The notes: generated by a model not told the origin, from the letters alone. DNA of 64,000 bases from BJHL01 sp040378885 (GCA_046316615.1 JBKDAN010000064.1:62001-126000), one strand, 5' to 3'; shown: positions 26,085 to 35,736, counted from the stretch's first letter. Translations and numbers: made by a program.

Positions 26085-27830
26085 TTAGGAGCAGCCACCG
26101 CCTGCGAGGACGTTCAGGAAGTCGATAACGTCCTGTTCCTCAGGAAAGACGTCATTACGGTTGAAATCGATGGTGTCACAGCGAAGGGTTGGGCACGGGG
26201 CGCCGGAGAGGACGTTGAAGAAGTCGATGACGTCAAAGTCACTCGGGTAAACATCGTCGTTGTTGAAATCGATGTCGCCGCAGTCAAATCGCTGTGGCGT
26301 GAGCACGATGGCGGCGTTGGCCGCTGGTGGACCGGTGAGAGCGGCCAGCACAGCGACTTGCCCAGAGTCGTTGATGGAAGTCGGCATCGCGACACCGCTG
26401 GCACTGGGAGTGAGACTTGCGGTGAGCGTGATGGGGCCAAGTGGGCCCTGCAGTTGCGTGTTGCCTTCGAGGAGTACGACAGGATCGCCATGATCGTTGA
26501 GCGTGCAGAGCACGTCGCGCGAGGAGGGCAAGCCGCTTCGAATGGCGTACCAAGCAATACGATCGGTAGCGGGACTTGTAACGACGCGCGAGTTGGCGCT
26601 GATGGGGAGCGGACGGATGAGCGTTCCGTCGGACAGACGCACTGGCTCGAGGCTGGACCAGAGCACACGGGGCGGCTGTGATCGCGAGGCCTTGAAAAGC
26701 GTGCCGCCGATGCTGCCGGTGGCAGGCGGTGCGTAAAGCGTGTTGAGCGACAAAATGACCGCGGCACCATCGTTCGCGAGCTCGAATCGCGAGGACGAAG
26801 TGGAGAGGAATGCCCTGACGCTCAGCCGCTGCGCGCTGATAGTCTGTTGGCTGGAATAGACCACTGCGAAGCCGGCCGCATCACCTAAGAGCACGTGAAT
26901 CACACTCGTTGTATCCGAGAGCACGAGCATGATGTCGCCCGCGTCGTTGATGCGTGCGGTGACAAGACTGCCAACGGTGCGAGCGGGGTTCAGGCCCGGC
27001 ACTTGGTCGCCGATGCCCAACAAGCGCTGCATTGAGGTGCCATTCCAGTACATGAATGCAAGCTGGCCGTTGCCGGTGCGCGTGTCGAAGACGAAGACCG
27101 CGCGGCCTGAGTCGTTGTGGTCCAGAGGCCAGTTGATGTTGTCAAACGTTGTCACGGCCATGTCACTGACCGAGCCACGCAAGGCGAGCGTGCGAGGATT
27201 GAACTGAGGCGAATACGCGACGATCGCCGCGGTGATGTTGCCAGAGGGGGAAATGGGTGGGAAGACTGTCGCGTACGCAAAGCCGAGTTGATTGTCATGC
27301 AGCACGGCGGGCGGATAAAGACTTGGCGGATCGATGAGCAGCCCGGAAAATGCACGATCGGGATAGGAGGGGAGTGGGTCACCGAGGCGTGCGTAATCGA
27401 AGTTCGTGCCGCTCGCGAGGGCCAATCGCATGCCAGTTTGCGTGCCGGTGGGGCTTGGGACGACCACCCGCGTCAGCACGTCGCCTTGGGCATTCATGGC
27501 GAAGGGAAGCAAGTCAGTCTGCGACGCGCCCAGGACGGTGTTGTCCGTCACACGCTGGAGTGTGCCAGCACGCTCCGCGTAAAGGCCGCGTGAGAACGTT
27601 TGCGTGGGGCTGGCACCAAAGGCCGCGACTGCGACCGTTCCTGCAGGCGATAGCTGTACAGCGGTCAGATTGGCGAGTGTGCCTGGCGAGGGATCACCCG
27701 GTGCCACCTGTCCGGTGACCGCGACAACGCGTGCGACTTGAGCGTGTGCGAGAACGGGAACCACGCCCGTTGCGAGCCCGGCAATGACGAGATGACTTGC
27801 GGATTTCAGCAACGATCGCATCGGTTGCAT
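26085..27830 (-). CDS. Secreted protein with NxxG-type repeats and tandem Cys/EF-hand-like C-terminal tag
   Basis: A 581-residue exported protein. Signal peptide about 1-31, ending AHAQ. The body is a beta-rich chain of repeats of the form INDAGDIMLVLSD, MNAQGDVLTRVV and INDSGQVAVLAAL, resembling NxxGxxAF-type tandem repeats. The last 65 residues (517-581) are two copies of the IDFN...VFPE module, each bounded by cysteines. It shares body type, tag and tag linker (PTLR) with the next gene upstream, so the two are probably paralogues. Function unknown; likely extracellular or surface-bound. Confidence 0.82.
   Translation of the reverse strand: MQPMRSLLKSASHLVIAGLATGVVPVLAHAQVARVVAVTGQVAPGDPSPGTLANLTAVQLSPAGTVAVAAFGASPTQTFSRGLYAERAGTLQRVTDNTVLGASQTDLLPFAMNAQGDVLTRVVVPSPTGTQTGMRLALASGTNFDYARLGDPLPSYPDRAFSGLLIDPPSLYPPAVLHDNQLGFAYATVFPPISPSGNITAAIVAYSPQFNPRTLALRGSVSDMAVTTFDNINWPLDHNDSGRAVFVFDTRTGNGQLAFMYWNGTSMQRLLGIGDQVPGLNPARTVGSLVTARINDAGDIMLVLSDTTSVIHVLLGDAAGFAVVYSSQQTISAQRLSVRAFLSTSSSRFELANDGAAVILSLNTLYAPPATGSIGGTLFKASRSQPPRVLWSSLEPVRLSDGTLIRPLPISANSRVVTSPATDRIAWYAIRSGLPSSRDVLCTLNDHGDPVVLLEGNTQLQGPLGPITLTASLTPSASGVAMPTSINDSGQVAVLAALTGPPAANAAIVLTPQRFDCGDIDFNNDDVYPSDFDVIDFFNVLSGAPCPTLRCDTIDFNRNDVFPEEQDVIDFLNVLAGGGCS
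26088..26282 (-). repeat. C-terminal tag, two copies
   Basis: Copy 1 reads CGDIDFNNDDVYPSDFD..., copy 2 CDTIDFNRNDVFPEEQD..., joined by PTLR. Each spans about 30 residues from Cys to Cys. The acidic loop resembles an EF-hand/dockerin loop and the DFF/DFL-NVL segment would form the following helix. Confidence 0.85.
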
Positions 27831-27867
27831 AACACCAAAAGTCTCGAGATCCGCAATCCTGCAGCCA

Positions 27868-27896
27868 GAACGTTAAGCATCTTTCGCTCAACGTTC
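27868..27896. other. Imperfect 10-bp stem-loop between the two tagged genes
   Basis: GAACGTT-a-AGC pairs with GCT-c-AACGTTC around a 7-base loop, immediately after the stop of the upstream tagged gene. There is no U-tract; it may protect an RNA end. Confidence 0.4.
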
Positions 27897-27904
27897 ATAA
27901 CGCA

Positions 27905-29587
27905 TTAGGGATTACAGGAGCCTCCAGCGAGTACAAGGAAGAAGTCGAGGGCGTCCTGATCTTCTGGGAACACGCCGTTGCGATTGAAGTCGATCGTGTC
28001 GCACCGGAGGGTCGGGCACGGAGTGCCGGCGAAGACGTTGAAAAAGTCGATGATGTCGCTTTCGGAAGGCCAGACACCATCGTTGTTGAAGTCGATGTCG
28101 CCGCAGTTGGAGCCTGCAATGGTCGTACGGAGGACGAAGTTGCGATTGAGACCGCCAGTCGCGGTTGCGACAGCGGTGAAGATGACGTCAGCGCCTTCGT
28201 GGGCTACGTCTTGGACAATCGTGATGCGCCACGTAAGCCCCTGCCACACGAAGGTATCGCCAACCGCGGCGAGCGCAACGATGTCGCCGTCACTATCAAT
28301 GGCGACGACAGCGTTCGCTGACGATCGCCCTGGCATGCGGATGGGTGCGACATGAACATGCCGTGCGGAGGTGGGCGCGGGCATGTTGGGTCCACCGATG
28401 TAAGTGGCGAGGAAGCCTGAGCGAGTGCGCACGCCAAGGTCGTGAGCGGTCAACACTGTCACGCGACCGTCGGGCGCGACGTGGAGCGAGCCACGAGTGC
28501 CCGAAATCTCGCCCGGGAGGAAGCAATCCACATCAGCGAAGACCGACGCGTCTTCCATGAAGTTCCACGAGTCGAAACAAATGCAATCGACGATGCCGGT
28601 GGGCAACGGCAACGTCCAGCGGCGGGGAAAGAGAGTCCAGTCGCCGTCACGGCGCAGTGACCACGCATAGCTAGCCAACCCGTCAGTTCCGTCGGAGATG
28701 GCGGCAAGGACGTCTCCATTTTCGTTGAGTCTGGCGGAGGTGATCGAGCGGGCGAATCGCTCTGGGAACACCGGATGGGGACCGCTGATTCTCGCGAGCA
28801 CCTCTTCAGCGCCCTCGGACGTCCGAAGCCGAAGCGCTGTTGATTGAGGCACTCCGGAGTCGCTCGCCAAATAAAGGAACGATCCACTCCGCGCGACATC
28901 CAGTGGCCATGAAAGTTGTACACGCCCGTCTGGGACGTTGCCGTCAAAAATTAGGGGAGTTTGTTGCCCGTCGGGTGAGATCCGAACGATCGCACCGTTC
29001 AAGATTTCCGCCCCAATGACGCGAGGATCGAAACTGACTCGCGCGATGACATCGCCACCGAGCGTGGGCATCAGCAAGCGGTGGGGATCGCCAGTATTGA
29101 CAAATAACCCGATGATTGTTCTTGGACCGATGTTTGCGATTGTCGATCCGGCGGGCGCGTACTCGACGCTGCCCCCATCCTGATCCAGTCGCAGGCCAAA
29201 TGTCGGCTGCGAAAAGGCTCGACGGACGACGGTTGCCGATCCCGTCGCGGAGATCGTTACGGTAACGGGCACGGAAGTGCCCGAAACACTTCGGTCGCGA
29301 TCCAAGAGTCTGTTGACAAAGGTGCCATGTGCGTCGAAGAGATAGATGCCCGACCACTGGTCGGTCCCGGCTGCGACACCGCGATACGACAGGTGCCCAT
29401 TGACGCCCAGCCGCGGCGCAGCGAATGACTCAAACACAGCGGTCTGCCCTGCGGGCAGACCGGGCACGACAGAACCTGACGAAGCCACAACCTCAATCGC
29501 GTCAAAGGCCCATGCTTTGCCGGTCAACAGACACACGCACACCGTTGCCAAGGCCAGACCATGAATCGAATCCCGCGACGTTCTCAT
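27905..29587 (-). CDS. Secreted protein with NxxG-type repeats and tandem C-terminal tag
   Basis: A 560-residue exported protein from ATG 29587 (MRTSRDSIHGLALATVCVCL). An upstream in-frame start at 29626 gives a worse signal peptide. The body again has repeats such as LNENGDVLAAISD and LGVNGHLSYRGVA, and the C-terminus carries two tag copies ending GGSCNP. It is 75 bases from the next gene on the same strand, which has the same architecture, so a tandem duplication with later divergence is likely. No enzyme motif seen. Confidence 0.82.
   Translation of the reverse strand: MRTSRDSIHGLALATVCVCLLTGKAWAFDAIEVVASSGSVVPGLPAGQTAVFESFAAPRLGVNGHLSYRGVAAGTDQWSGIYLFDAHGTFVNRLLDRDRSVSGTSVPVTVTISATGSATVVRRAFSQPTFGLRLDQDGGSVEYAPAGSTIANIGPRTIIGLFVNTGDPHRLLMPTLGGDVIARVSFDPRVIGAEILNGAIVRISPDGQQTPLIFDGNVPDGRVQLSWPLDVARSGSFLYLASDSGVPQSTALRLRTSEGAEEVLARISGPHPVFPERFARSITSARLNENGDVLAAISDGTDGLASYAWSLRRDGDWTLFPRRWTLPLPTGIVDCICFDSWNFMEDASVFADVDCFLPGEISGTRGSLHVAPDGRVTVLTAHDLGVRTRSGFLATYIGGPNMPAPTSARHVHVAPIRMPGRSSANAVVAIDSDGDIVALAAVGDTFVWQGLTWRITIVQDVAHEGADVIFTAVATATGGLNRNFVLRTTIAGSNCGDIDFNNDGVWPSESDIIDFFNVFAGTPCPTLRCDTIDFNRNGVFPEDQDALDFFLVLAGGSCNP
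27908..28105 (-). repeat. C-terminal tag, two copies
   Basis: CGDIDFNNDGVWPSESD... and CDTIDFNRNGVFPEDQD..., again linked by PTLR. Cys residues bound both copies. Confidence 0.85.
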
Positions 29588-29745
29588 TCCACTGCCCCCC
29601 TCTGCGGTTCTAGCAGTTGCCGACACCGACCACCGCTGGCAAACGGTGAATGATACACACTTCTCCTCAGGACGGAATCTCGTTCGTATAGTGCACTGTT
29701 AGCATTGCCCAAATTTTCACACAACACCCCTCTTGGGAGAGTCTC

Positions 29746-30849
29746 ATGGCCATCAACATCAAGGACGTTCTGGGAGCCGACTACGACAAGTTGACGAGCT
29801 ACGAAGCCAAGGTCAGCAAGAGCACCATTCATGCTCCCGGACCTGACTTTGTCGATCGCGTCTTCTCGCAGTCCGACCGCAACGTTCCCACCCTTCGCAA
29901 CTTTCAGACGATCCTCAACACGGGTCGCCTCGCTGGCACGGGCTACGTGAGCATTCTGCCGGTTGACCAGGGCATCGAACACAGCGCAGGCGCGTCGTTT
30001 GCCCCCAACCCGGCGTACTTCGACCCGGAGAACATCGTGAAGCTCGCTATCGATGGCGGATGCAACGCCGTCGCGAGCACGATCGGCGTGTGCGCGTCGG
30101 TGGCGCGCAAGTACGCGCACAAAATTCCCTTCCTCGTGAAGTTCAATCACAACGAGATGCTCACGTATCCCAACGTGTTCAAGCAGAGCTACTTCGGAAG
30201 CATTCGCCAGTGCTACGAAATGGGCGCGCTCGCGGTCGGCGCGACGATCTACTTCGGTAACGACACTGCACGCGAAGAGATCGCCTACGTGAGCGACATG
30301 TTTGAGGAAGCTCACAGCTACGGCATGGTGACCGTGCTGTGGTGCTACACCCGCAACAATAACTTCAAGGTCAAGGGCGCGGATGGCAAGAGCACCGACT
30401 ACCACAGCAGCGCGGACCTGACCGGTCAGGCTAATCACCTCGGCGCCACCATCAAGGCCGACATCATCAAGCAGAAGCTGCCCACCAACAACGGCGGCTA
30501 CGCGGCTCTCAACAGCGGCGGCAGCAGCTACGGCAAGTGGGATAAGCGCGTGTACACCACTCTCGCAGGCTGCGATGAGAACGGCAACGGTGGCCACCCC
30601 ATCGATCTGTGCCGGTATCAGATTCTGAACAACTACATGGGCCGCGTGCCGCTCATCAACAGCGGCGGCGAGAGCAAGGGCGCGGGCGATCTGCAGGAAG
30701 CGGTGATGACGGCGGTCATCAACAAGCGGGCGGGCGGTATGGGCCTGATCTCAGGTCGCAAGGCTTTCCAGAAGCCCATGAAGGATGGTGCGGCGCTGCT
30801 GCACGCCGTGCAGGATGTGTACCTCGACAAGGTGATCACGGTCGCGTGA
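29746..30849 (+). CDS. fbaB: Class I fructose-bisphosphate aldolase (DhnA type)
   Basis: A 367-residue class I aldolase of the DeoC/FbaB (archaeal/DhnA) type, which splits fructose-1,6-bisphosphate to DHAP and glyceraldehyde-3-phosphate in glycolysis and gluconeogenesis. Motifs include YVSILPVDQGIEHSAGASFAPNP, KIPFLVKFNHNEML and, near the end, SGGESKGAGDLQEA and GGMGLISGRKAFQKP (phosphate loop). I did not assign the Schiff-base lysine. GGGAGAG lies 5 bases before the ATG. A strong terminator follows at 30902. Confidence 0.93.
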   Translation: MAINIKDVLGADYDKLTSYEAKVSKSTIHAPGPDFVDRVFSQSDRNVPTLRNFQTILNTGRLAGTGYVSILPVDQGIEHSAGASFAPNPAYFDPENIVKLAIDGGCNAVASTIGVCASVARKYAHKIPFLVKFNHNEMLTYPNVFKQSYFGSIRQCYEMGALAVGATIYFGNDTAREEIAYVSDMFEEAHSYGMVTVLWCYTRNNNFKVKGADGKSTDYHSSADLTGQANHLGATIKADIIKQKLPTNNGGYAALNSGGSSYGKWDKRVYTTLAGCDENGNGGHPIDLCRYQILNNYMGRVPLINSGGESKGAGDLQEAVMTAVINKRAGGMGLISGRKAFQKPMKDGAALLHAVQDVYLDKVITVA

Positions 30850-30901
30850 GCCACAAGAACTCGAGGGCGTAAGCCTTCGAAGCAAAACCAACTCAAACGC
30901 A

Positions 30902-30931
30902 AAACGCCCGCGACAACTCGCGGGCGTTTTT
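30902..30931. terminator. Strong bidirectional intrinsic terminator
   Basis: A 12-bp perfect stem, AAACGCCCGCGA with TCGCGGGCGTTT, around a CAAC loop and followed by T residues. It lies between the convergent aldolase and DUF4139-like genes. The A-rich left flank and T-rich right flank let it act in both directions. Confidence 0.92.
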
Positions 30932-30951
30932 CATTCTCGCAACTCTCCAAC

Positions 30952-32703
30952 TCACCGGACGTACACGCTGTACTCCATCGTCAGCACGCGCTTCTCACCC
31001 GGCTCGAGCGTCAATTCCCAGCAGACATTGCCTCGCGAGTTGAGTGCTCGCAGATCGCTGCCGTAGTTGAAAAACTCCATGTCCGCCGCTGTTGCGGTTC
31101 CACCGTCGGACACTTCACCAACCTTCCCGATCACGCTGGCCTTCGCAATCAGCGTCGTCTTCTCGCTGCGGAAGTTGGTCACCGTAAACGTCGCCTTCTT
31201 GCGAATCTGCGCGTAGGTTGAGTTGTTCCATTGCAGCGCCTGCGGATCACGCGACACTTCCACTTCGTCGTACATCGCACGCACTTCCGTCGCCACCGTC
31301 AGCGGCACGCGTGAACGACCGTTGCGAGGTGTGTACGTCAGCACATCTTGACTGATGGGAAGCTCTTTCTGCACGACCAGCGCCGCCCCGGTGGTCCAGG
31401 GAGCATCGCTCTTGTTCTCGAGCTCCACCTGGTGCCACACGCGACCGTCTTTCGTCATGGCCATCAGGTCTTCATCGCGTGTCTGCTCGCGATACTGATT
31501 CCAGTATTGCAACTCGTTCGCATCCGTCGGCCCACGCGTCACTTCAACTGTGTACACATGCCGCGTTGTCGTATCCACTTGCCACAGCGGCACGCTCATC
31601 CGGCCGCCTTTCTTCAGGTCCAATGTTCCTGCTTCGTACACGTACAAGTCCTGCGCGCCTTCACCTTCAATGCCTGAGAGTCCGCCGCCACCGGGTGCCT
31701 CGCTACCAGGCTCCGCAATGTCCCGGAAGTACGCACTATTTGAAAGCTGCTGCCCAAGCAGTCGGCGAGACTCGCTTCGCGTGCGACCACCTGTCTCCCC
31801 ATACACGGGCAAGACGTCACGCAGCGCGGCCTCCAGACTCAAACTCGACACTTCACCCTTGAAGCGGAAGTTGGGCACACCCGCCACCAGTCCCACCTTC
31901 GCGCCGCTCACGTCTTCAAGCTCGTTGACGATCTCACCATGCAAGACCAGTTGCGCCTTGCTCGCATCAGGCTCATGCAAGCGATAGGTCGGCACCCATC
32001 GCATGCCCTTGGCGAAGTAGAACATCTGCAGCTTCGCAGGCTTGCCCGCATGCTGTTGTCCCAGAGCAGCTCGCAACACCTTCACGCGCTCTTTCGTCGC
32101 TGGCGTCGCAATGTCAGTCTTCAGCTCAAAACTTGTCAAGCCGATCACGCTCGCAATCGGAAGAACGATGCTGCCGTTGCTGCGACTATCCACCACCACC
32201 AGCGAACCCGGCGTCGCTTCGCTCGTCGCTGTCGCATCGCTGCCGCCCAAAACCGCCGTCACTGTGCCTTGCACACTTCGCACGCTCTCGGCGCGATCAG
32301 CGACATCGAGCGTGACGTGCTTACCCACATTGCTGCGCAGCAATTCCGCAATCGATGCGGCCGTGCGCGTCGCCGCCTGCTTGCTGTCGCGCTCCATGTA
32401 CTCCGCCGTCAATCGCACAGGCGTGCCATCTTCCGCGAGTGCCCAGAAACATCCCAACACCGCCGTGTCAGGCACTTCATGCGTGAAGACTGTGCCGTCC
32501 GCACCAACCGTCGCCGTCGCGCTCTTGCTGATAAGTGCATACCCATCTTTGAAGATTGAGACACTATCGATCTTGAACGTCAACTCGTTCGCAGCCTTCG
32601 CACGTTCAGCCAGTTTCACAGGCTCATCCGCCGCGGCGTTCGGAACGACACCAACCGAGCCAGCAACCAGAAAAAGTGCGACGATCAGTGAGCGAGCAAA
32701 CAT
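30952..32703 (-). CDS. Exported protein, DUF4139-like
   Basis: A 583-residue protein from ATG 32703 with an AAAGGA ribosome site. A signal peptide (MFARSLIVALFLVAGSVGVVPNAAADE) is clear. The body is beta-rich, with an early IFKDGYALISKSATATV strand pair and a late NFRSEKTTLIAKASVIGKVGEV... WELTLEPGEKRVLTMEYSVYVR; the latter fits the end of DUF4139 proteins. A Gly-rich low-complexity loop with RRLLGQQ and GSEAPGGGG sits near residue 330-370. No catalytic site is visible. Divergent from comB. Confidence 0.7.
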   Translation of the reverse strand: MFARSLIVALFLVAGSVGVVPNAAADEPVKLAERAKAANELTFKIDSVSIFKDGYALISKSATATVGADGTVFTHEVPDTAVLGCFWALAEDGTPVRLTAEYMERDSKQAATRTAASIAELLRSNVGKHVTLDVADRAESVRSVQGTVTAVLGGSDATATSEATPGSLVVVDSRSNGSIVLPIASVIGLTSFELKTDIATPATKERVKVLRAALGQQHAGKPAKLQMFYFAKGMRWVPTYRLHEPDASKAQLVLHGEIVNELEDVSGAKVGLVAGVPNFRFKGEVSSLSLEAALRDVLPVYGETGGRTRSESRRLLGQQLSNSAYFRDIAEPGSEAPGGGGLSGIEGEGAQDLYVYEAGTLDLKKGGRMSVPLWQVDTTTRHVYTVEVTRGPTDANELQYWNQYREQTRDEDLMAMTKDGRVWHQVELENKSDAPWTTGAALVVQKELPISQDVLTYTPRNGRSRVPLTVATEVRAMYDEVEVSRDPQALQWNNSTYAQIRKKATFTVTNFRSEKTTLIAKASVIGKVGEVSDGGTATAADMEFFNYGSDLRALNSRGNVCWELTLEPGEKRVLTMEYSVYVR

Positions 32704-32830
32704 GTGAAGGTCCTTTCGTTGGGTTTCAGGAGATGTTTCGCTTCGCACCGCGGGGTGTTCGTCACCGTTGTGTCACGAGTGAACGCCCCCTACTTTCCGC
32801 CTCCATCACGCAACATCAAGCGAGCCCGAT

Positions 32831-33634
32831 ATGTCCGCACCCGACCTGCCCCCACCACCCTCCTTTGACCAGCCCAAGCAGCGACCTCTCGCTGTGCATC
32901 TGCACGCGAATGACGTGCAGCCCGCTGAGCTGCGTGGCTGCGTCGTCGTCGTCATCGACGCCATCCGGGCCAGCGTCACCATCGCGCAGGCTCTCGCTAA
33001 CGGCGCTTCCAAGATCATCCCGGTGCTCACAGCCGAGGATGCTCGCCGAGCGAAGTCTGACTTGCTTGTCCGCGGAGCAGCTCCCAGCAGCGTCCTGCTG
33101 GGCGGCGAACGCGGCGGCGTCCTCATTGACGGCTTTGACCTCGACAACTCACCCTTCAGCTACACGCGCGAGCGCGTCGCGGGCCGCACGATCGTCTTCA
33201 CGACAAGCAACGGCACGGCAGGCCTGCTGCACGCACGTGAGGCGGCGGAGATCATCGTGGGTTCGTTCGTGAACGTAACTGCGGTCTGCAACCTCATCGC
33301 CAGCGACCCGCGCCCCGTGCACATCATCGCGTGCGGCACGCGGCACGAACTGAGCATGGATGACTGCCTGCCCGCCGGCGCAATGGTCGAGCAGTTGCTC
33401 GCCGCAGGACGCGAACTGGTGACGGACGACGCCGCGCGGTTGTGCCTGTGCGCATGGCGTGCGTGCAAAGGCGATCAGGCGTATCGCGAGAAGCTCATGC
33501 AGGAGAGTCGCGGCGGCCGCAACATGGTCCGCATCGGCCTTTCGCGCGACGTCAACCTCTGTGCGACGCCCGACGCGATTCCCGTTGTGCCCCTCTTCGA
33601 CGCATCACGCGGCGAGATCACGCTCGCAAAGTGA
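32831..33634 (+). CDS. comB: 2-phosphosulfolactate phosphatase
   Basis: A 267-residue ComB-family Mg-dependent phosphatase. In methanogens ComB dephosphorylates 2-phosphosulfolactate in coenzyme M synthesis; many bacteria have it without the rest of that pathway. Motifs: VVVIDAIRASVTIAQALANGA near residue 40, LGGERGGVLIDGFDLDNSPFSY near 90, VFTTSNGTAGL near 125. The role in this organism is uncertain, because no other sulfolactate or coenzyme M gene is in the window. It converges with rdgB, 17 bases apart. Confidence 0.88.
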   Translation: MSAPDLPPPPSFDQPKQRPLAVHLHANDVQPAELRGCVVVVIDAIRASVTIAQALANGASKIIPVLTAEDARRAKSDLLVRGAAPSSVLLGGERGGVLIDGFDLDNSPFSYTRERVAGRTIVFTTSNGTAGLLHAREAAEIIVGSFVNVTAVCNLIASDPRPVHIIACGTRHELSMDDCLPAGAMVEQLLAAGRELVTDDAARLCLCAWRACKGDQAYREKLMQESRGGRNMVRIGLSRDVNLCATPDAIPVVPLFDASRGEITLAK

Positions 33635-33651
33635 GCGGCGAGCAAACGCAC

Positions 33652-34323
33652 TCACTTGTGCAACGCAAGCAACTCGCCGATGTGTGATTGCACCCACGCC
33701 GCCATCGCGCTGGCGGCCTGCGCGCGATGCGACCTCGCGTTCTTCTCGGCTGGCGGCAGCTCCGCGCCGGTACGTGTGAAATCCGGCGCGACAAGAAACA
33801 ACGGGTCATATCCAAACCCATTCGCCCCGCGCGGCATCGCGGGCGGCAGGCCGATGCGGCCCTCGAACGTGCCCTTGCTGGTGTGCAGCACTTTTCCACC
33901 AGGGACAGCCAGCTTCATCACGCACACGAATCGCGCCGAGCGCTTCTCCGCCGCAACCCCTTCCAACTCCCGCAGCACCCGTGCGTTGTTCGCCGCGTCG
34001 CGCTGGTCGCGTGTCGCTCCGGTTTCCTTGCCATCCGTCGCGTAATGACTGCTGATCACGCCCGGGCGGCCGGCCAGCGCATCGACTTCCAGCCCGCTGT
34101 CGTCCGCGAGGCACATCGCCCCCACCTGCTGCGCGTAGCTGCGGGCCTTGATCGCGCAGTTCTCATCAAAGTCCGCGCCGGTTTCCGCGGGCTCGTGCGT
34201 TGTCACGCCGCAGTCCCCCAGCCCCACCACTTCCACGCCCGCCACGTGGCTCAAAATCGCGCGGAGTTCCTCGACTTTGTGCGGGTTGCCGGTCGCGAGC
34301 ACGATGCGCAGAGGCCTTTGCAT
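33652..34323 (-). CDS. rdgB: Non-canonical purine NTP pyrophosphatase (XTP/dITP)
   Basis: A 223-residue HAM1/RdgB-family enzyme that hydrolyses XTP, ITP and dITP to monophosphates and cleans the nucleotide pool. N-terminus IVLATGNPHKVEELRAIL, central LADDSGLEVDALAGRPGVISSHYA, and NGFGYDPLFL near residue 170 are all conserved. Length is slightly above normal. Divergent from fahA with 39 bases between starts. Confidence 0.95.
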   Translation of the reverse strand: MQRPLRIVLATGNPHKVEELRAILSHVAGVEVVGLGDCGVTTHEPAETGADFDENCAIKARSYAQQVGAMCLADDSGLEVDALAGRPGVISSHYATDGKETGATRDQRDAANNARVLRELEGVAAEKRSARFVCVMKLAVPGGKVLHTSKGTFEGRIGLPPAMPRGANGFGYDPLFLVAPDFTRTGAELPPAEKNARSHRAQAASAMAAWVQSHIGELLALHK

Positions 34324-34362
34324 GGCCCAGCATATCGCTCGTTTTCCGCACTACGCTCCGCC

Positions 34363-35736
34363 ATGGCGACTTCTCCCAGCACCGACACCAGCACCAACCC
34401 CAGCCTCCGCACCTGGGTGCCAGGCGGCAATGACAACACGCTCTTCCCGATCCAGAACCTCCCCTACTGCGTCTTCCTCGATCCCGAAGACGAGTACCCG
34501 TCACTGGGCGTGCGCATCGGTGAGTCCATCGTCAATCTCAACATGCTGCACGAAGCGGGGCTGATCGGCGACAGCGAGCATCACGACCACGACGTGTGCG
34601 ATGCCTTCGAGATGCCCATGCTCAACGGCCTCCTGGGCCTTCCCGCGGCCAAACGCCGCGAAATCCGCGGCCAGATCCAGAAGTTCCTGCTCGAAGGCCC
34701 GCCGGGCGGCCAGTCCCAGCGGCGCGTGCGCGAGAAGTGCCTCGTGTCCATCGATGACACGCAGCTTCTCATGCCCATGATGGTGCCCAACTACACCGAC
34801 TTCTACGCCAGCATCCATCACGCCACCAACGTCGGCAGCATGTTCCGCCCCGACAACCCGCTCCTGCCCAACTACAAGCATGTCCCCATCGGCTACCACG
34901 GCCGCGCCAGCAGCATCGTCGTGAGCGGCACGCCCATCAAGCGGCCCAAAGGCCAGCAGAGCCCGCCCGACAACGACCCAAGCCAAGGCCCATCCTTCGG
35001 CCCCTGCAAGATGCTCGACTACGAACTTGAATTGGGCGCAGTCATCGGCGACGTGAACGAACTGGGCGAGCCCGTCGCCATCGCCAACGCGCGCGAGCGC
35101 ATCGCCGGCCTCACCATCGTCAACGATTGGTCCGCCCGCGATGTGCAGAAGTGGGAATACCAGCCCCTCGGCCCGTTCCTGGCCAAAAACTTCGCCACAA
35201 GCATCGCCCCCTACATCACGCCGATCGAAGCTCTGGAGCCTTTCCGCTGCGCCCTCGAACCCCGCGCAAGCGGCGACCCGCGCCCGCTTCCCTATCTCTT
35301 CGATGAAACCGATCAGCGCGAGGGCGGCTTTGACATCCGCCTCGAAGTGCTGCTGCGCACCAAGCAGATGCGCGAGGCCGACGCCCCCGCCCACACCATC
35401 AGCCGCGGCAACTTCCGGCACATGTACTGGACCTTCGCCCAAATGATCGCCCACCACACGTCCAACGGCTGCAATCTTCTTCCCGGCGACCTGCTCGCCA
35501 GCGGCACCATCTCCGGCCCCGACGCCAGCAGCCGCGGCTGCCTCCTCGAACTCACCTGGGACGGCATCGACGCAGGCACAGGCAAGCCCAAACCCCGCAA
35601 GCCCCTGCTCCTGCCCACCGGCGAACAACGCACCTTCCTTCAGGACGGCGACGAACTCACCATGCGCGCCGTCTGCGAACGCGCGGGCTACCGCACGATC
35701 TCCTTGGGCGAAGTCGTGGGCGTGATCGAAGGCTGA
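34363..35736 (+). CDS. fahA: Fumarylacetoacetase
   Basis: A 457-residue fumarylacetoacetate hydrolase, the last step of tyrosine catabolism (fumarate plus acetoacetate). N-terminal SH3-like domain to about 140, then the catalytic domain with YTDFYASIHHATNVGSMFRP, IGYHGRASSIVVSGTPIKRP, DYELELGAVIG (metal ligands) and NDWSARDVQKWEYQPLGPFL. The frame is open much further upstream but that part overlaps rdgB and is discarded; the ATG at 34363 fits family alignments. No other tyrosine-degradation gene is in the window. A strong terminator follows. Confidence 0.95.
   Translation: MATSPSTDTSTNPSLRTWVPGGNDNTLFPIQNLPYCVFLDPEDEYPSLGVRIGESIVNLNMLHEAGLIGDSEHHDHDVCDAFEMPMLNGLLGLPAAKRREIRGQIQKFLLEGPPGGQSQRRVREKCLVSIDDTQLLMPMMVPNYTDFYASIHHATNVGSMFRPDNPLLPNYKHVPIGYHGRASSIVVSGTPIKRPKGQQSPPDNDPSQGPSFGPCKMLDYELELGAVIGDVNELGEPVAIANARERIAGLTIVNDWSARDVQKWEYQPLGPFLAKNFATSIAPYITPIEALEPFRCALEPRASGDPRPLPYLFDETDQREGGFDIRLEVLLRTKQMREADAPAHTISRGNFRHMYWTFAQMIAHHTSNGCNLLPGDLLASGTISGPDASSRGCLLELTWDGIDAGTGKPKPRKPLLLPTGEQRTFLQDGDELTMRAVCERAGYRTISLGEVVGVIEG

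Noticed and set aside
33688..34362. N-terminal extension of fahA
   Set aside because: Antisense to rdgB, Arg/His-rich; fahA family starts near ATG 34363.
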